Of a stretch of 64,000 bases of DNA, positions 45,012 through 53,493 are shown one piece after another; the stretch's first letter is position 1; each line of letters starts with the position of its first letter. This DNA comes from Macellibacteroides fermentans (GTDB lineage: Bacteria > Bacteroidota > Bacteroidia > Bacteroidales > Tannerellaceae). The position numbers were made by a program, and so were the translations under genes. The stretch is from assembly GCF_013409575.1 (NCBI RefSeq), contig NZ_JACCCY010000001.1, positions 372,001-436,000 of the forward strand, written 5' to 3'. The notes below the pieces were generated by a model, which saw nothing but the letters and a program-made list of their open reading frames with translations, did no database searches and had not been told where the DNA came from.

Positions 45012-45230
45012 ATGAAAGTGTTCACTATTAAAAGTTATGGTTTCGGGGAGCTATCTTCCCTGTTTTCGCCCGATATAAACATGGCCTCGGCCTCCAAACA
45101 ACTTAAACGCTGGATTACCGCCAACCCCAAACTCCTCCATCTCCTCCAACAGGAAGGATGGGAAAAAGGGCACAAACGGTTAACCCCCAAAATGGTGCAA
45201 CACATCGTTTCCGTACTGGGAGAACCCTGA
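45012..45230 (+). CDS. DUF4248 domain protein
   Basis: 72 aa: MKVFTIKSYGFGELSSLFSPDI start, then ASKQLKRWITANPKLLHLLQ and a KRLTPKMVQHIV end, the DUF4248 pattern. The helical C-terminal half looks like a small DNA-binding domain. Members commonly lie divergent from an HU-like gene as here. Function unknown. Confidence 0.85.
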   Translation: MKVFTIKSYGFGELSSLFSPDINMASASKQLKRWITANPKLLHLLQQEGWEKGHKRLTPKMVQHIVSVLGEP

Positions 45231-45255
45231 AATTACAGGGGTATTTCCTAATTCC

Positions 45256-45335
45256 AAATAAGCTTATTTGCACTTCAAAATAAGCTTATTTCAACACTCA
45301 AATAAACTTATCTGAGTCTTAAAATCAATTGATTT
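45256..45335. repeat. Four-unit palindrome array with exact 22-bp pitch
   Basis: Four 14-bp palindromic cores begin at 45256, 45278, 45300 and 45322: AAATAAGCTTATTT twice (perfect palindromes), AAATAAACTTATCT (decayed) and AAATCAATTGATTT (perfect, different core). Spacers are 8 bp; the second (CAACACTC) and third (GAGTCTTA) resemble reverse complements. Same pitch and unit number as the array at 6849-6940. Lies between DUF4248 and an unknown gene. Confidence 0.85.
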
Positions 45336-45383
45336 CAAGACAGGGAAAGCTTGTGCTTTTTTTTGAAAATAAACTGATAAAAT

Positions 45384-45965
45384 ATGTATTTACAAACGTA
45401 TAACCAAATTGAAATTATGAACGAATTAAAGAAGAAAAGGTCTCGATTTAAAGAGTTGATCGAGACCTATTGCGGAGCCAACCCTTACAACTTCGACCTA
45501 TTTTTAGCCAATGTAAGGAAGGATGAATATGCGCTCTCTATCATCCTCGAAATAATGGGATACATAAACGATCACGCCTATTTCAACAACAAGGAGCAGA
45601 TGGTTTTTAAGAACAAATTCAAAAGCTATTTCCTCCCCAGGTTGCATACCATGCACAAGGAATGGGACAAGAATTACCATTACGAGAATTACATGCTCGA
45701 ACTGAATGAGCATAGCTGCCGGAAAAATCGTGATGAGAAAAACAGGTTGCTGGCCAGAGAGTGTTTTTTAATTATTTACGGGCTTAGCATGGCACGAGTT
45801 ATAAAATTCTCTTCCAAAAGGCATTTCCTGAAGTGCATCTGTAAGCTGCTAAAAATAAATTACAGGCTTCAAAGTATACAAAATGAGTATAATTTGACTG
45901 ATAAATTTGCCGTAATAAACGCGTATGAGTCTGTAATAAAGAAGATTAAGGAACACAGTCAATGA
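45384..45965 (+). CDS. Unknown helical protein
   Basis: 193 aa from 45384, or 182 aa from the ATG at 45417 (MNELKKKRSRFKELIETYCG), which looks the more natural start. Helical, basic, many aromatic residues (KSYFLPRLHTMHKEWDKNYHYENYM). I do not recognise a family. Its stop overlaps the ATG of a 43-codon frame (ATGA). Confidence 0.6.
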   Translation: MYLQTYNQIEIMNELKKKRSRFKELIETYCGANPYNFDLFLANVRKDEYALSIILEIMGYINDHAYFNNKEQMVFKNKFKSYFLPRLHTMHKEWDKNYHYENYMLELNEHSCRKNRDEKNRLLARECFLIIYGLSMARVIKFSSKRHFLKCICKLLKINYRLQSIQNEYNLTDKFAVINAYESVIKKIKEHSQ

Positions 45966-46093
45966 TTGAAAGGTTAATAAAACCGCCAAAAAAGTATAAT
46001 CTGACCTTCCAAAAACATGTCGTATCATTGCAGTCGAAAGCAATTTCAAGAAACGAACGAAACAAATCTCCTCCGCTTGCGGAAGCGATTTAA
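45962..46093 (+). CDS. Possible 43-aa coupled small protein
   Basis: Begins with ATGA overlap on the preceding stop: MIERLIKPPKKYNLTFQKHV and so on, ending PPLAEAI. Basic, no membrane segment. The overlap and a terminator 15 bp after the stop support a real gene; the short length and lack of a known family argue against. A CGCTT-GCGG-AAGCG hairpin lies at its 3' end. Confidence 0.3.
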   Translation: MIERLIKPPKKYNLTFQKHVVSLQSKAISRNERNKSPPLAEAI

Positions 46094-46106
46094 CCACAAG
46101 ACCAAG

Positions 46107-46137
46107 ACGGGAGGTCGCCACAAGTTCCCGTTTTTTT
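46107..46137 (+). terminator. Terminator ahead of the helicase module
   Basis: ACGGGA (46107-46112) pairs with TCCCGT (46126-46131), then a run of seven T. Confidence 0.55.
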
Positions 46138-46208
46138 AAACTTTTTGTTCCGGCAAATCTGTAGATTAATATTAAATCAGGATTAATTTTAAAATTGTAT
46201 TAAAGAAC

Positions 46209-46823
46209 ATGAATATTATATTAATAAAGGAGTTTACACCAGACATGACAACGACCTCATTAGAGGCCGCATCGATCCAAGGTTTAGGGGGTGCATTCAG
46301 TGGTGCAAAACAACCTTTCTACAGCAAAAACCGGAACTTTACCCAATTATCCAACATAATTATGGAAAAATCGTGTTCCATGCGCAGACTTATCAACGAA
46401 GGGTATTGTGCAATTCCCAGAACCGTGTTACACAACCTTACGAACCAGGACGATCTGGAGAGACTTGTTGCCAATCTCTTATTTAATTTTTTCATGGATG
46501 CCCGGTTCGTAGATGGCACCATGGCAATTAAAAATTCGGTATATCCCTGCCGGCGCGGTCAGCTGATTATTCAGCAAAAGAAAATGGCGGCTCAGCTGAA
46601 TGTAAATTACCGATTATTTAGACAGGCTATGGATTTTCTAAAAAGCGATGGCATTATCGAAGTGGAACGCCTGAAGGACGGCAGCCGAATCACCATCACA
46701 GCCTACGATATGTTGGTAGGGGCCAAGCTGAAAGAGCATAAACCGGCCGAACCGAAGAAGTTGCCCTGCGATGTGTACGAGATCAACATGCGGGAGATGT
46801 TTCCGGATCAGAACAGCAATTAA
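46209..46823 (+). CDS. Winged-helix replication-module protein
   Basis: 204 aa from 46209; an ATG at 46245 is an alternative. A winged-helix segment at about 110-165 (GQLIIQQKKMAAQLNVNYRLFRQAMDFLKSDGIIEVERLKDGSRITI) resembles replication-initiator and O-protein type DNA-binding domains. It lies 57 bp ahead of the replicative helicase gene, so loading of the helicase or control of the module is the inferred role. Confidence 0.65.
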   Translation: MNIILIKEFTPDMTTTSLEAASIQGLGGAFSGAKQPFYSKNRNFTQLSNIIMEKSCSMRRLINEGYCAIPRTVLHNLTNQDDLERLVANLLFNFFMDARFVDGTMAIKNSVYPCRRGQLIIQQKKMAAQLNVNYRLFRQAMDFLKSDGIIEVERLKDGSRITITAYDMLVGAKLKEHKPAEPKKLPCDVYEINMREMFPDQNSN

Positions 46824-46880
46824 TCAAAACAAAACAAACACGGTGCAAATCAATCCGTTTGCACTATTAAATCAATCAGT

Positions 46881-48215
46881 ATGAATAACATTTCATTGGA
46901 ATTTAAAGAAGAGATTTCCTTACTTTGTGCCCTTATTACGGGTCAGACCTGCATGGGTGATATCTACCCCCGACTTAAACCGGAGCATTTCGACAGCAAG
47001 CCCTTCGGCTTTGTGTACGAGGCTTCCGTTAACCTGTACAACAACGGTATTCCCATGGACCTTACCTTGCTTGAGGAGGAGATGCGGCGCATCGATCCGG
47101 CCTATTACAACGAGATAAACGGTATCGATGCCGTAAAGGATTATTTCGGATTGGTGCTGGACGGATGCAACGTGCGGATGTATGCGGATCATATCATCGA
47201 AGGGTTTCAGCGGCGTAAGTTCTCCACACTTTCTACCGAGATGCGCGCCAAAGCGGTGCAGTACAACCTTTCCATGAAGCAGATTCTGGAAGATACGACG
47301 CTGAAGATGCAGCAGATCAGCTGCGTGGGAGTGGATAATTCAACCATCCGCCAGGTGTCTCAGATTGGGGAAGAGGTGATTGCCAAACACGAACGGATGC
47401 TGCAACAGGATGTGCATTCGGTGGGATTGTCCACCGGTCTGAAAGGGTTGGATGAGATAATAGGCGGTCTGCTGCCCGGCGAGGTGCCCTGTATCGGCGC
47501 ACGACCGGGACAGGGGAAGTCGGCTTTGGCACTCTTTATTGCCCTGCAGGTGGCGATGAGCGGACATCCGGTGTATTTTATCACCCTCGAAATGAGTCTG
47601 GAACAGCTTTACGGTCGTATCCTGCTGTCGCTCTCCGAGGTATCGGCCGCCAATTTACGTCAGCATGGACTTACCGTTACCGAGATCGAGGCGGTTCGCA
47701 ACCTCAATAAAACCAAGTTGGCCGAGCTGCCGCTGTATATCGACTACATTCCTTCGGCACGGGTGGAGGATATCCGGTCGAAGGTTAAGCTGGCGCGCAA
47801 CCGCAACCAGTGCGATCTGGTGGTGCTGGACTACCTGCATCAGCTGGAGCTGGAGAGCGACGCCAATAACAACCACGCCACCACGTTGGGTTTTGCCATC
47901 AAGCGCATCAAGGATCTGGCCATCGAGGAGCACATCCCCATCCTGCTGCTTTCGCAGCTGAACCGCGACATCGAGAAACGTACCGATTCAAAGGATCCCC
48001 GTATGAGCGACCTGCGCGATTCCGGTGTACTGGAGCAGGCGGCGGATATCGTAATCTTTATAAACCGCCCCGAACAACAGGGTAAAACCAAGGATGTAAA
48101 CGGTGAATCGCTTGCCGGGATAGGCTTCCTTAAAGTAGCGAAAAACCGAAACGGAAGCACGGGCATCACCCGTTTCCGTTACAATGAGAACATGACACGC
48201 CTGAGCGATTATTAA
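46881..48215 (+). CDS. DnaB-like replicative DNA helicase
   Basis: 444 aa. N-terminal DnaB domain (about 5-100) and a C-terminal RecA-like ATPase: Walker A GARPGQGKSALALF, ITLEMSLEQL, Walker B LVVLDYLHQL, QLNRDIEKR and SDLRDSGVLEQAADIVIFI. All DnaB motifs are in order. The primase gene follows by 60 bp. Together with the winged-helix protein this is a compact replication module of phage or plasmid type; a second chromosomal dnaB is expected elsewhere. Confidence 0.93.
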   Translation: MNNISLEFKEEISLLCALITGQTCMGDIYPRLKPEHFDSKPFGFVYEASVNLYNNGIPMDLTLLEEEMRRIDPAYYNEINGIDAVKDYFGLVLDGCNVRMYADHIIEGFQRRKFSTLSTEMRAKAVQYNLSMKQILEDTTLKMQQISCVGVDNSTIRQVSQIGEEVIAKHERMLQQDVHSVGLSTGLKGLDEIIGGLLPGEVPCIGARPGQGKSALALFIALQVAMSGHPVYFITLEMSLEQLYGRILLSLSEVSAANLRQHGLTVTEIEAVRNLNKTKLAELPLYIDYIPSARVEDIRSKVKLARNRNQCDLVVLDYLHQLELESDANNNHATTLGFAIKRIKDLAIEEHIPILLLSQLNRDIEKRTDSKDPRMSDLRDSGVLEQAADIVIFINRPEQQGKTKDVNGESLAGIGFLKVAKNRNGSTGITRFRYNENMTRLSDY

Positions 48216-48275
48216 TTCACAACCGGTCTGCCGCCATCGTAACCGGCGGCAGACTTTCCTTAAATCATCCATACC

Positions 48276-49679
48276 ATGAGTATCGATTACGAACAACAGA
48301 CCCGCGACCTGAAGGATTCGCTTTGCATTGAAAAGGTGATTGGCGCCTACGTGCACCTGCAACAAAAGTTCGGCGGCAAATACATCGGGCTTTGTCCCTT
48401 TCACGACGACAGTCATCCCTCTATGCATGTACACCAGGGGAAGCAGATCTTTAAATGCTTTGCCTGCGATGCCGGGGGCGATGTGTTTTCATTCATTCAG
48501 CAATACGAACGTTGCAGCTTTGTGGATGCCGTAAAGCTACTGCGCGAACGGTGGGGAAACGGTTCGGAACCGCTGGTGATGCACACACCTCGCAAAGTGG
48601 AAAAGAAGCCGGTGGTGGAACTTCCCCCTGCCCAACAGGAGGCCATCGAAGCCGCCAACATCCGCTTCCTGAAATCCCTCAGCGGATTCCACCCCGAAGT
48701 GGCCAGCCAGTACGATCCCGACTTTGCACAAACAAACGGTACCGGCTTAGATAAGCCCATGGATTCCGAAATGAAGTTGAGCGGAGTGAAAGCCATTGAG
48801 CCATCGGGGAAGTATCATCCCGATTGCCATGGCATCGCACAGACGTATATAGATTACGAAGTGGGTATGGCAGGGATGTCCGTGCTTCACGGATTTTCGG
48901 CCATGGCGGGACGTATTATCTTTCCCATCCGCGATGCCGGCGGCAGACTGGTAGGCTTTGCCGGACGGACCACTTTCAACCCCACACAGGAGGAGAAAAA
49001 GCACGTACAAAAGTATCTGAACAGTAAATCGGACGGATTGTATAAAAAGAGCGAAACCCTGTATGGATTGTTTCAGGCAGGCAACGCCATCCGCAACGAA
49101 GGATTCTGCTTCCTGACCGAGGGCTACAAAGACGTGTTGTCCATGGTGGCGGCAGGCTATCCCAATTCGGTGGCACAGTGCGGTGCAGCCTTTACCAACG
49201 AACAGGCTTTGTTGCTGAAGCAATATACCAACCGCGTGGCCGTATTGATGGATGCCGACGAGCGAGGTCGCGAAATTGCCGCCAAAGCTATCCATGTATT
49301 GCAAAGCAACGGCCTCCAAACCTGCGACCTGGTACTCCCTCCGGGCGAAGACCCCGACTCCCTTTTCCGCCGACTGGGCCGCCAATCCTTCCGCGCCATC
49401 ATCCGCGAATCCCAACTAACCGACCAAATCCAATCCACCACCCCCAAAAGCGAATTGCCTTTGCAAGCCACAGAAGAATTCGGTACGCTGATAAGCGACC
49501 GCCCCCGACTGGAAGCCCGCGAAGCCGAGCTACGCAAACAAATAGGAAAACTATACGACAAGCGATTCATAACCGGAGCCGGCCCCGACCGCATCCAACT
49601 CAACATCGACCTGATGCACCTGCACACCCAACTAAAACAAATAGGCAAACAACTAAACCGCCCCAAAGTCTGGCATTAA
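48276..49679 (+). CDS. DNA primase with CHC2 zinc finger and TOPRIM domain
   Basis: 467 aa. CHC2-type zinc site GLCPFHDDSHPSMHVHQ ... FKCFACDAGGDVFSF at about 40-75, central catalytic domain with GRIIFPIRDAGGRLVGFAGR, and TOPRIM FLTEGYKDVLSMVAAG and VLMDADERGREIA at about 270-350. The C-terminal 110 residues are a charged tail rather than the usual DnaB-interacting domain, so it is shorter than chromosomal DnaG (about 600 aa). Follows the helicase gene. Confidence 0.92.
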   Translation: MSIDYEQQTRDLKDSLCIEKVIGAYVHLQQKFGGKYIGLCPFHDDSHPSMHVHQGKQIFKCFACDAGGDVFSFIQQYERCSFVDAVKLLRERWGNGSEPLVMHTPRKVEKKPVVELPPAQQEAIEAANIRFLKSLSGFHPEVASQYDPDFAQTNGTGLDKPMDSEMKLSGVKAIEPSGKYHPDCHGIAQTYIDYEVGMAGMSVLHGFSAMAGRIIFPIRDAGGRLVGFAGRTTFNPTQEEKKHVQKYLNSKSDGLYKKSETLYGLFQAGNAIRNEGFCFLTEGYKDVLSMVAAGYPNSVAQCGAAFTNEQALLLKQYTNRVAVLMDADERGREIAAKAIHVLQSNGLQTCDLVLPPGEDPDSLFRRLGRQSFRAIIRESQLTDQIQSTTPKSELPLQATEEFGTLISDRPRLEAREAELRKQIGKLYDKRFITGAGPDRIQLNIDLMHLHTQLKQIGKQLNRPKVWH

Positions 49680-49684
49680 AACAA

Positions 49685-49824
49685 AAGGCACCGGTCGGGT
49701 AAAATCTACCAAAGTCAGAAATTACAACACCCCGACCGGTTGCCTTAAAATATTCTTTCATTATTTATTTGTTAAACATTTCTATTTCTTTTACCCCCGT
49801 CCACTTTTCGCAACGGACGGGGGT
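49685..49824 (+). terminator. Two consecutive hairpins after the primase gene
   Basis: AAGGCACCGGTCGGG (49685-49699) pairs with CCCGACCGGTTGCCTT (49731-49746), and ACCCCCGTCC (49793-49802) pairs with GGACGGGGGT (49815-49824). A third, unpaired copy of the half-site, CCCCCACCGGTTGCC, follows at 49843-49857. The duplicated ends suggest terminator or element-end sequences. Confidence 0.65.
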
Positions 49825-49895
49825 TTAAAAGAACTTTCAAAACCCCCACCGGTTGCCATTAATTTTCCTGTAATTTATCTTAAACAGAACCAGTT

Positions 49896-50339
49896 TTATA
49901 ATATGGAATCAATTCCATTTGCAACGCGATACTTTGCTTCGGTCACCTCCTTATTAGTCATCCTTCTTGAAACTTCAATAAAAGCAACTGTAAACAGGTT
50001 ATTCAACTTATCGAACGCAGCAGGTTTAAGCGTTACACCTTTATTCAACAAATCCATCCACAACACACTCTTATTTATATAGGTAAGAGGATTCATATAA
50101 ACAGACAAATCTTCCTGTTCGTGGTAGATCAAACCCTGATTCCTGGACTTTATCTTCATCGCCTCATTACATGCACCTTTACAGCAATAATACGCTTTTT
50201 GGTAAAATTCTTTTAGGTTGTAAGATTTGTGTTTAGTAGTCCAGGTCACAAATATTCCGGATGCCGGATCGGTAAGCAAGTCTTTTCCACAGTGTTCGCA
50301 TAACAATTCGGTTTTGGAAATAAATTCTTTCACTTTCAT
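49896..50339 (-). CDS. Unknown protein with Cys pairs
   Basis: 147 aa. LLCEHCGKDLL near the N-terminus and AYYCCKGACNEAM at about 50-62 give a CxxC plus CC-x3-C arrangement suited to a zinc site. The rest is helical. It faces away from the defence genes. No family recognised. The 408 bp upstream (50340-50747) hold no gene and are very AT-rich. Confidence 0.55.
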   Translation of the reverse strand: MKVKEFISKTELLCEHCGKDLLTDPASGIFVTWTTKHKSYNLKEFYQKAYYCCKGACNEAMKIKSRNQGLIYHEQEDLSVYMNPLTYINKSVLWMDLLNKGVTLKPAAFDKLNNLFTVAFIEVSRRMTNKEVTEAKYRVANGIDSIL

Positions 50340-50630
50340 GTTGATAATTTATTTGTTAAACTACACAAAGATGGCCCAAATATTCCAATTCCGCAACTAA
50401 TTACTTATCCATCCTCCAAAACCCAGATAAATCATTAGTTTATTATGTGCTCCCCCTCTGTCCCTAACGAATACCATTGGAGATGACGAGGATTAATATT
50501 TGGCTGAGATTATAAACATGTAAAACTTAATAAAATAATACCCTTTAAAAGCAAAAAACAATAATTAAAATAAAAACACCTCAATTAATTTATTTATTGT
50601 ACAATTATAACTATTTTCTCAAATATTTAC

Positions 50631-50638
50631 TAAATTTG
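50631..50638 (+). promoter_or_regulatory. Candidate -7 element of the SIR2-HerA operon
   Basis: TAAATTTG matches TAnnTTTG in the otherwise empty AT-rich stretch 50340-50747. It would give a leader of about 100 nt before 50748. No -33 element at the right distance. Confidence 0.35.
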
Positions 50639-50747
50639 TATGCAACATAGAAAATCTCTTTTTTTGTTTATTATATTTTCTATATATCTCACTTATTTTA
50701 ATTGTGAAAATATTAACATTTATCGTAGTAAATAATGTAATAAAATA

Positions 50748-51716
50748 ATGACAAAAGAATCTGATAATATAAGAGAACAAGTTTTTAGAATAACACAAAC
50801 TTTTCTAAAAACTCCACCATTAATTGTTTGGGGTTCCGGTGCCACTGTGCCTTTCGGCTTACCAAGTATGTTTAAATTAAATGAAAAACTAAAGGAAGAA
50901 ATCATAGGTTTTGACACAACTAATACCAATTTAGAATTGGAATTAGGAAAAGAAAAATATAAAAACCAAATACCAGAAATAAAGAATGTAATTTGGAATG
51001 AAATAAATGGGGCTGACATAGCTGTTTTGGAAAAAATCACATCAAATGAGATTGATAGTTTCAAAGGAATCAAACTTTTAATTGATAAATTCATTGATGT
51101 ACACCCAAAAGTATTGAATATCGTAACCACTAATTATGATAGAGTCTTAGAGTATGTTATGGCCTATTATAGTATCAATTTTACAGATGGTTTTACAGGT
51201 AAAACTCTCTCCTGTTTTGATGAAAATTTATTTCAAAATAAAGATATGGTAAATTTAATCAAAGTTCATGGTTCTTTAAATTGGTTTGACGTTTCAGGAG
51301 AACTAAGATTTATGAATAATTGTTACGCTCAACACTCCCCTAAAATAATTGCTCCAGGGAGAAACAAATTTCAAGAAGCTTATAATAGTCCGTATAGAGA
51401 GCTCATTCAAAAAGCTGACACAATAATAAAAAATGCTTCTAGTTTTCTGATTATTGGGTTTGGATTCAATGATGAACACTTAACCCCTCGAATAATAACA
51501 CAAATAAAAAAAGGTGCTCCTGTAGTATTAATTACAAAGAGTATAACAGATAGCACATACAAAGAAATAGAAAAGGCTGAAAAGTACATCCTTTTCGAGG
51601 AAAAAGAAGTTGGTGTTACTAGAATCATGTATAAAAACAACAATATTAATAAAAAGATGGATGTTACTTTAAATGGAAATTTTTGGCAATTGAATAACTT
51701 TATCGAAATATTATAG
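50748..51716 (+). CDS. SIR2-domain NAD-hydrolase-type defence protein
   Basis: 322 aa SIR2_2-type domain. NAD-binding WGSGATVPFGLPS (about 28-40), TTNYDRVLE (127-135, the TQNID equivalent), KVHGSLNW with the catalytic His at about 174, and a C-terminal IIGFGFNDEHL. Antiphage SIR2 proteins of this type degrade NAD+ when their sensor is triggered. The HerA ATPase gene starts 1 bp after its stop, so this is a SIR2-HerA pair, a known defence type. Base composition is far more AT-rich than the flanking core genes. Confidence 0.9.
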   Translation: MTKESDNIREQVFRITQTFLKTPPLIVWGSGATVPFGLPSMFKLNEKLKEEIIGFDTTNTNLELELGKEKYKNQIPEIKNVIWNEINGADIAVLEKITSNEIDSFKGIKLLIDKFIDVHPKVLNIVTTNYDRVLEYVMAYYSINFTDGFTGKTLSCFDENLFQNKDMVNLIKVHGSLNWFDVSGELRFMNNCYAQHSPKIIAPGRNKFQEAYNSPYRELIQKADTIIKNASSFLIIGFGFNDEHLTPRIITQIKKGAPVVLITKSITDSTYKEIEKAEKYILFEEKEVGVTRIMYKNNNINKKMDVTLNGNFWQLNNFIEIL

Positions 51717-51717
51717 C

Positions 51718-53403
51718 ATGAATATGGAATCTTTAATTGGAAAAGTGCAAAGTGTCGATACAGGAAATGTATCAGTAAAAGTTGATAATGAAGAGTCATT
51801 GAACAGCGTTCAAATTAATCAGATTGTTCAAATTCGTTCAACAAAAACAGGTGAGAAAATAATAGGCTTAGTTTCAAAAATAATGAGAAAAGCCGTAGCA
51901 GAAAAGATTGATGAAAAAAATGATCCTGACTATATTGTTGAAAATGTAATCCGCATCAATCTTGTAGGAACATTAATCGAAAAAAGTGGAACTGAAAAAT
52001 ACATTTTCAAAAGGACATTAAACACGGTTCCAAGTATTAACGCTGATTGCTTCCTATTACAAGGGAATGAATTATCAATGTTTATGAATACCCTTTCATC
52101 TAATAGTGAAAATCCTTTAACAATTGGCAAATATACTATTTCAGAAGAATCAAATGCTAATTTGGATGGGAATAAATTCTTTCAAAGACATGCTATAATT
52201 GTAGGTGGTACAGGATCTGGAAAATCTTGGACTGTAGCTAATATTCTAGAAAAAGCTACAAAATTGTGCTCAATTAATTCTGTTGTTTTTGATTTACATG
52301 GAGAATATAAACCTCTAGGCAAATTAAAGAATACAACTTTGTTAAAAATTGCTGGACCAGCTGATAATTCAAGTGATAAAAATGTTATTTTTTTGCCGTA
52401 TTGGCTATTGTCTTACGAAGAAATAGAATCACTACTTTTGGACAGAAGTGATTCCAATGCTCCTAACCAATCTAGAGTATTATTTGATTTAATAATCAAT
52501 TATAAAAAAGAAATATTGAAGAAAGAAAACAAACAAGATATATTAAATAATTTTACTATTGAAAGTCCAATCCCTTATAAAATATCAGATGTCTTAAATT
52601 CATTGGAAAAGTTGGATACTGAAATGGTACAAGGTAGTAAAGCAGGCTCTGATAAACAGGGGCCTTTGCATGGAAAATTAACTAGATTTATCCAACGATT
52701 AAAAAGCAAAGAGGCGGATAAAAGATTAAATTTTCTATTTAATTCAGAGGAAAAACTTCTTCATTATGATTGGTTTTCTGAACTTGCAAATAATTTACTT
52801 GATTTTGGTAATGGTAAAGGCTTGAAAATAGTTGATTTTTCGGAAGTTCCTTCAGATATATTACCTTTGATTACAGGTTTAGTTGGTAGATTAATATTCT
52901 CTATTCAGCAATGGATGGAACCAAGCAAACGACATCCAATTGCTTTATTTTGTGATGAAGCACACTTATATATTCCTACATATATTAAAGGAGGAATTGA
53001 TGAAAGAGGATTGCAAAATTTTGAACGAATTGCAAAAGAAGGACGAAAATATGGTATCTCTTTAGTGGTTATAAGCCAGCGACCTTCTGATGTGAATAAA
53101 ACAGTTTTAAGTCAGTGTAGCAACTTTGTAGCAATGCGTCTTACAAATCCAGAAGACCAAAATGTAATTAAACGACTCTTTCCTGATAATCTAGGTGATT
53201 TTTCTGAAATGCTTCCTATATTAGATACTGGAGAAGCGTTAATTGTGGGAGATGCTTCATTATTGCCAAGTCGTGTAATTATAGATAAACCAACTATTAA
53301 GCCAGATAGTGCAACAATAAATTTTTGGGATGAATGGAATGTTCCAAATAAAGAAAAAGGTATTCTACTAGCAGTTGAGTCATTACGTAAACAACAAAAA
53401 TAA
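51718..53403 (+). CDS. HerA-family ATPase, defence partner of SIR2
   Basis: 561 aa. An N-terminal HAS-barrel (about 1-110), a Walker A GGTGSGKS at 163-170, the DLHGEY strand typical of HerA/FtsK, Walker B LFCDEAH (about 410-416), and ISQRPSDVNKTVLSQCSNFVAMRL near the C-terminus with the sensor and arginine-finger region. HerA forms hexamers; in SIR2-HerA systems it forms a joint complex with SIR2. Separated from SIR2 by 1 bp. Confidence 0.92.
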   Translation: MNMESLIGKVQSVDTGNVSVKVDNEESLNSVQINQIVQIRSTKTGEKIIGLVSKIMRKAVAEKIDEKNDPDYIVENVIRINLVGTLIEKSGTEKYIFKRTLNTVPSINADCFLLQGNELSMFMNTLSSNSENPLTIGKYTISEESNANLDGNKFFQRHAIIVGGTGSGKSWTVANILEKATKLCSINSVVFDLHGEYKPLGKLKNTTLLKIAGPADNSSDKNVIFLPYWLLSYEEIESLLLDRSDSNAPNQSRVLFDLIINYKKEILKKENKQDILNNFTIESPIPYKISDVLNSLEKLDTEMVQGSKAGSDKQGPLHGKLTRFIQRLKSKEADKRLNFLFNSEEKLLHYDWFSELANNLLDFGNGKGLKIVDFSEVPSDILPLITGLVGRLIFSIQQWMEPSKRHPIALFCDEAHLYIPTYIKGGIDERGLQNFERIAKEGRKYGISLVVISQRPSDVNKTVLSQCSNFVAMRLTNPEDQNVIKRLFPDNLGDFSEMLPILDTGEALIVGDASLLPSRVIIDKPTIKPDSATINFWDEWNVPNKEKGILLAVESLRKQQK

Positions 53404-53493
53404 AAAATTCATAATACTACTCTACCTTGTGGACAAGAAACAACGTTGAATAGAAAAATTATTCATTACATATAGTTATATATATTCTAACAA

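Noticed and set aside
45256-45335. Plasmid replication iterons
   Set aside because: Cores are palindromes with changing sequence rather than identical direct repeats, and no Rep initiator is adjacent. Kept as a repeat of unknown role.
49178-49702. 174-codon Arg/Pro/His-rich frame over the primase gene
   Set aside because: Composition typical of an off-frame reading; the primase TOPRIM frame covers it.
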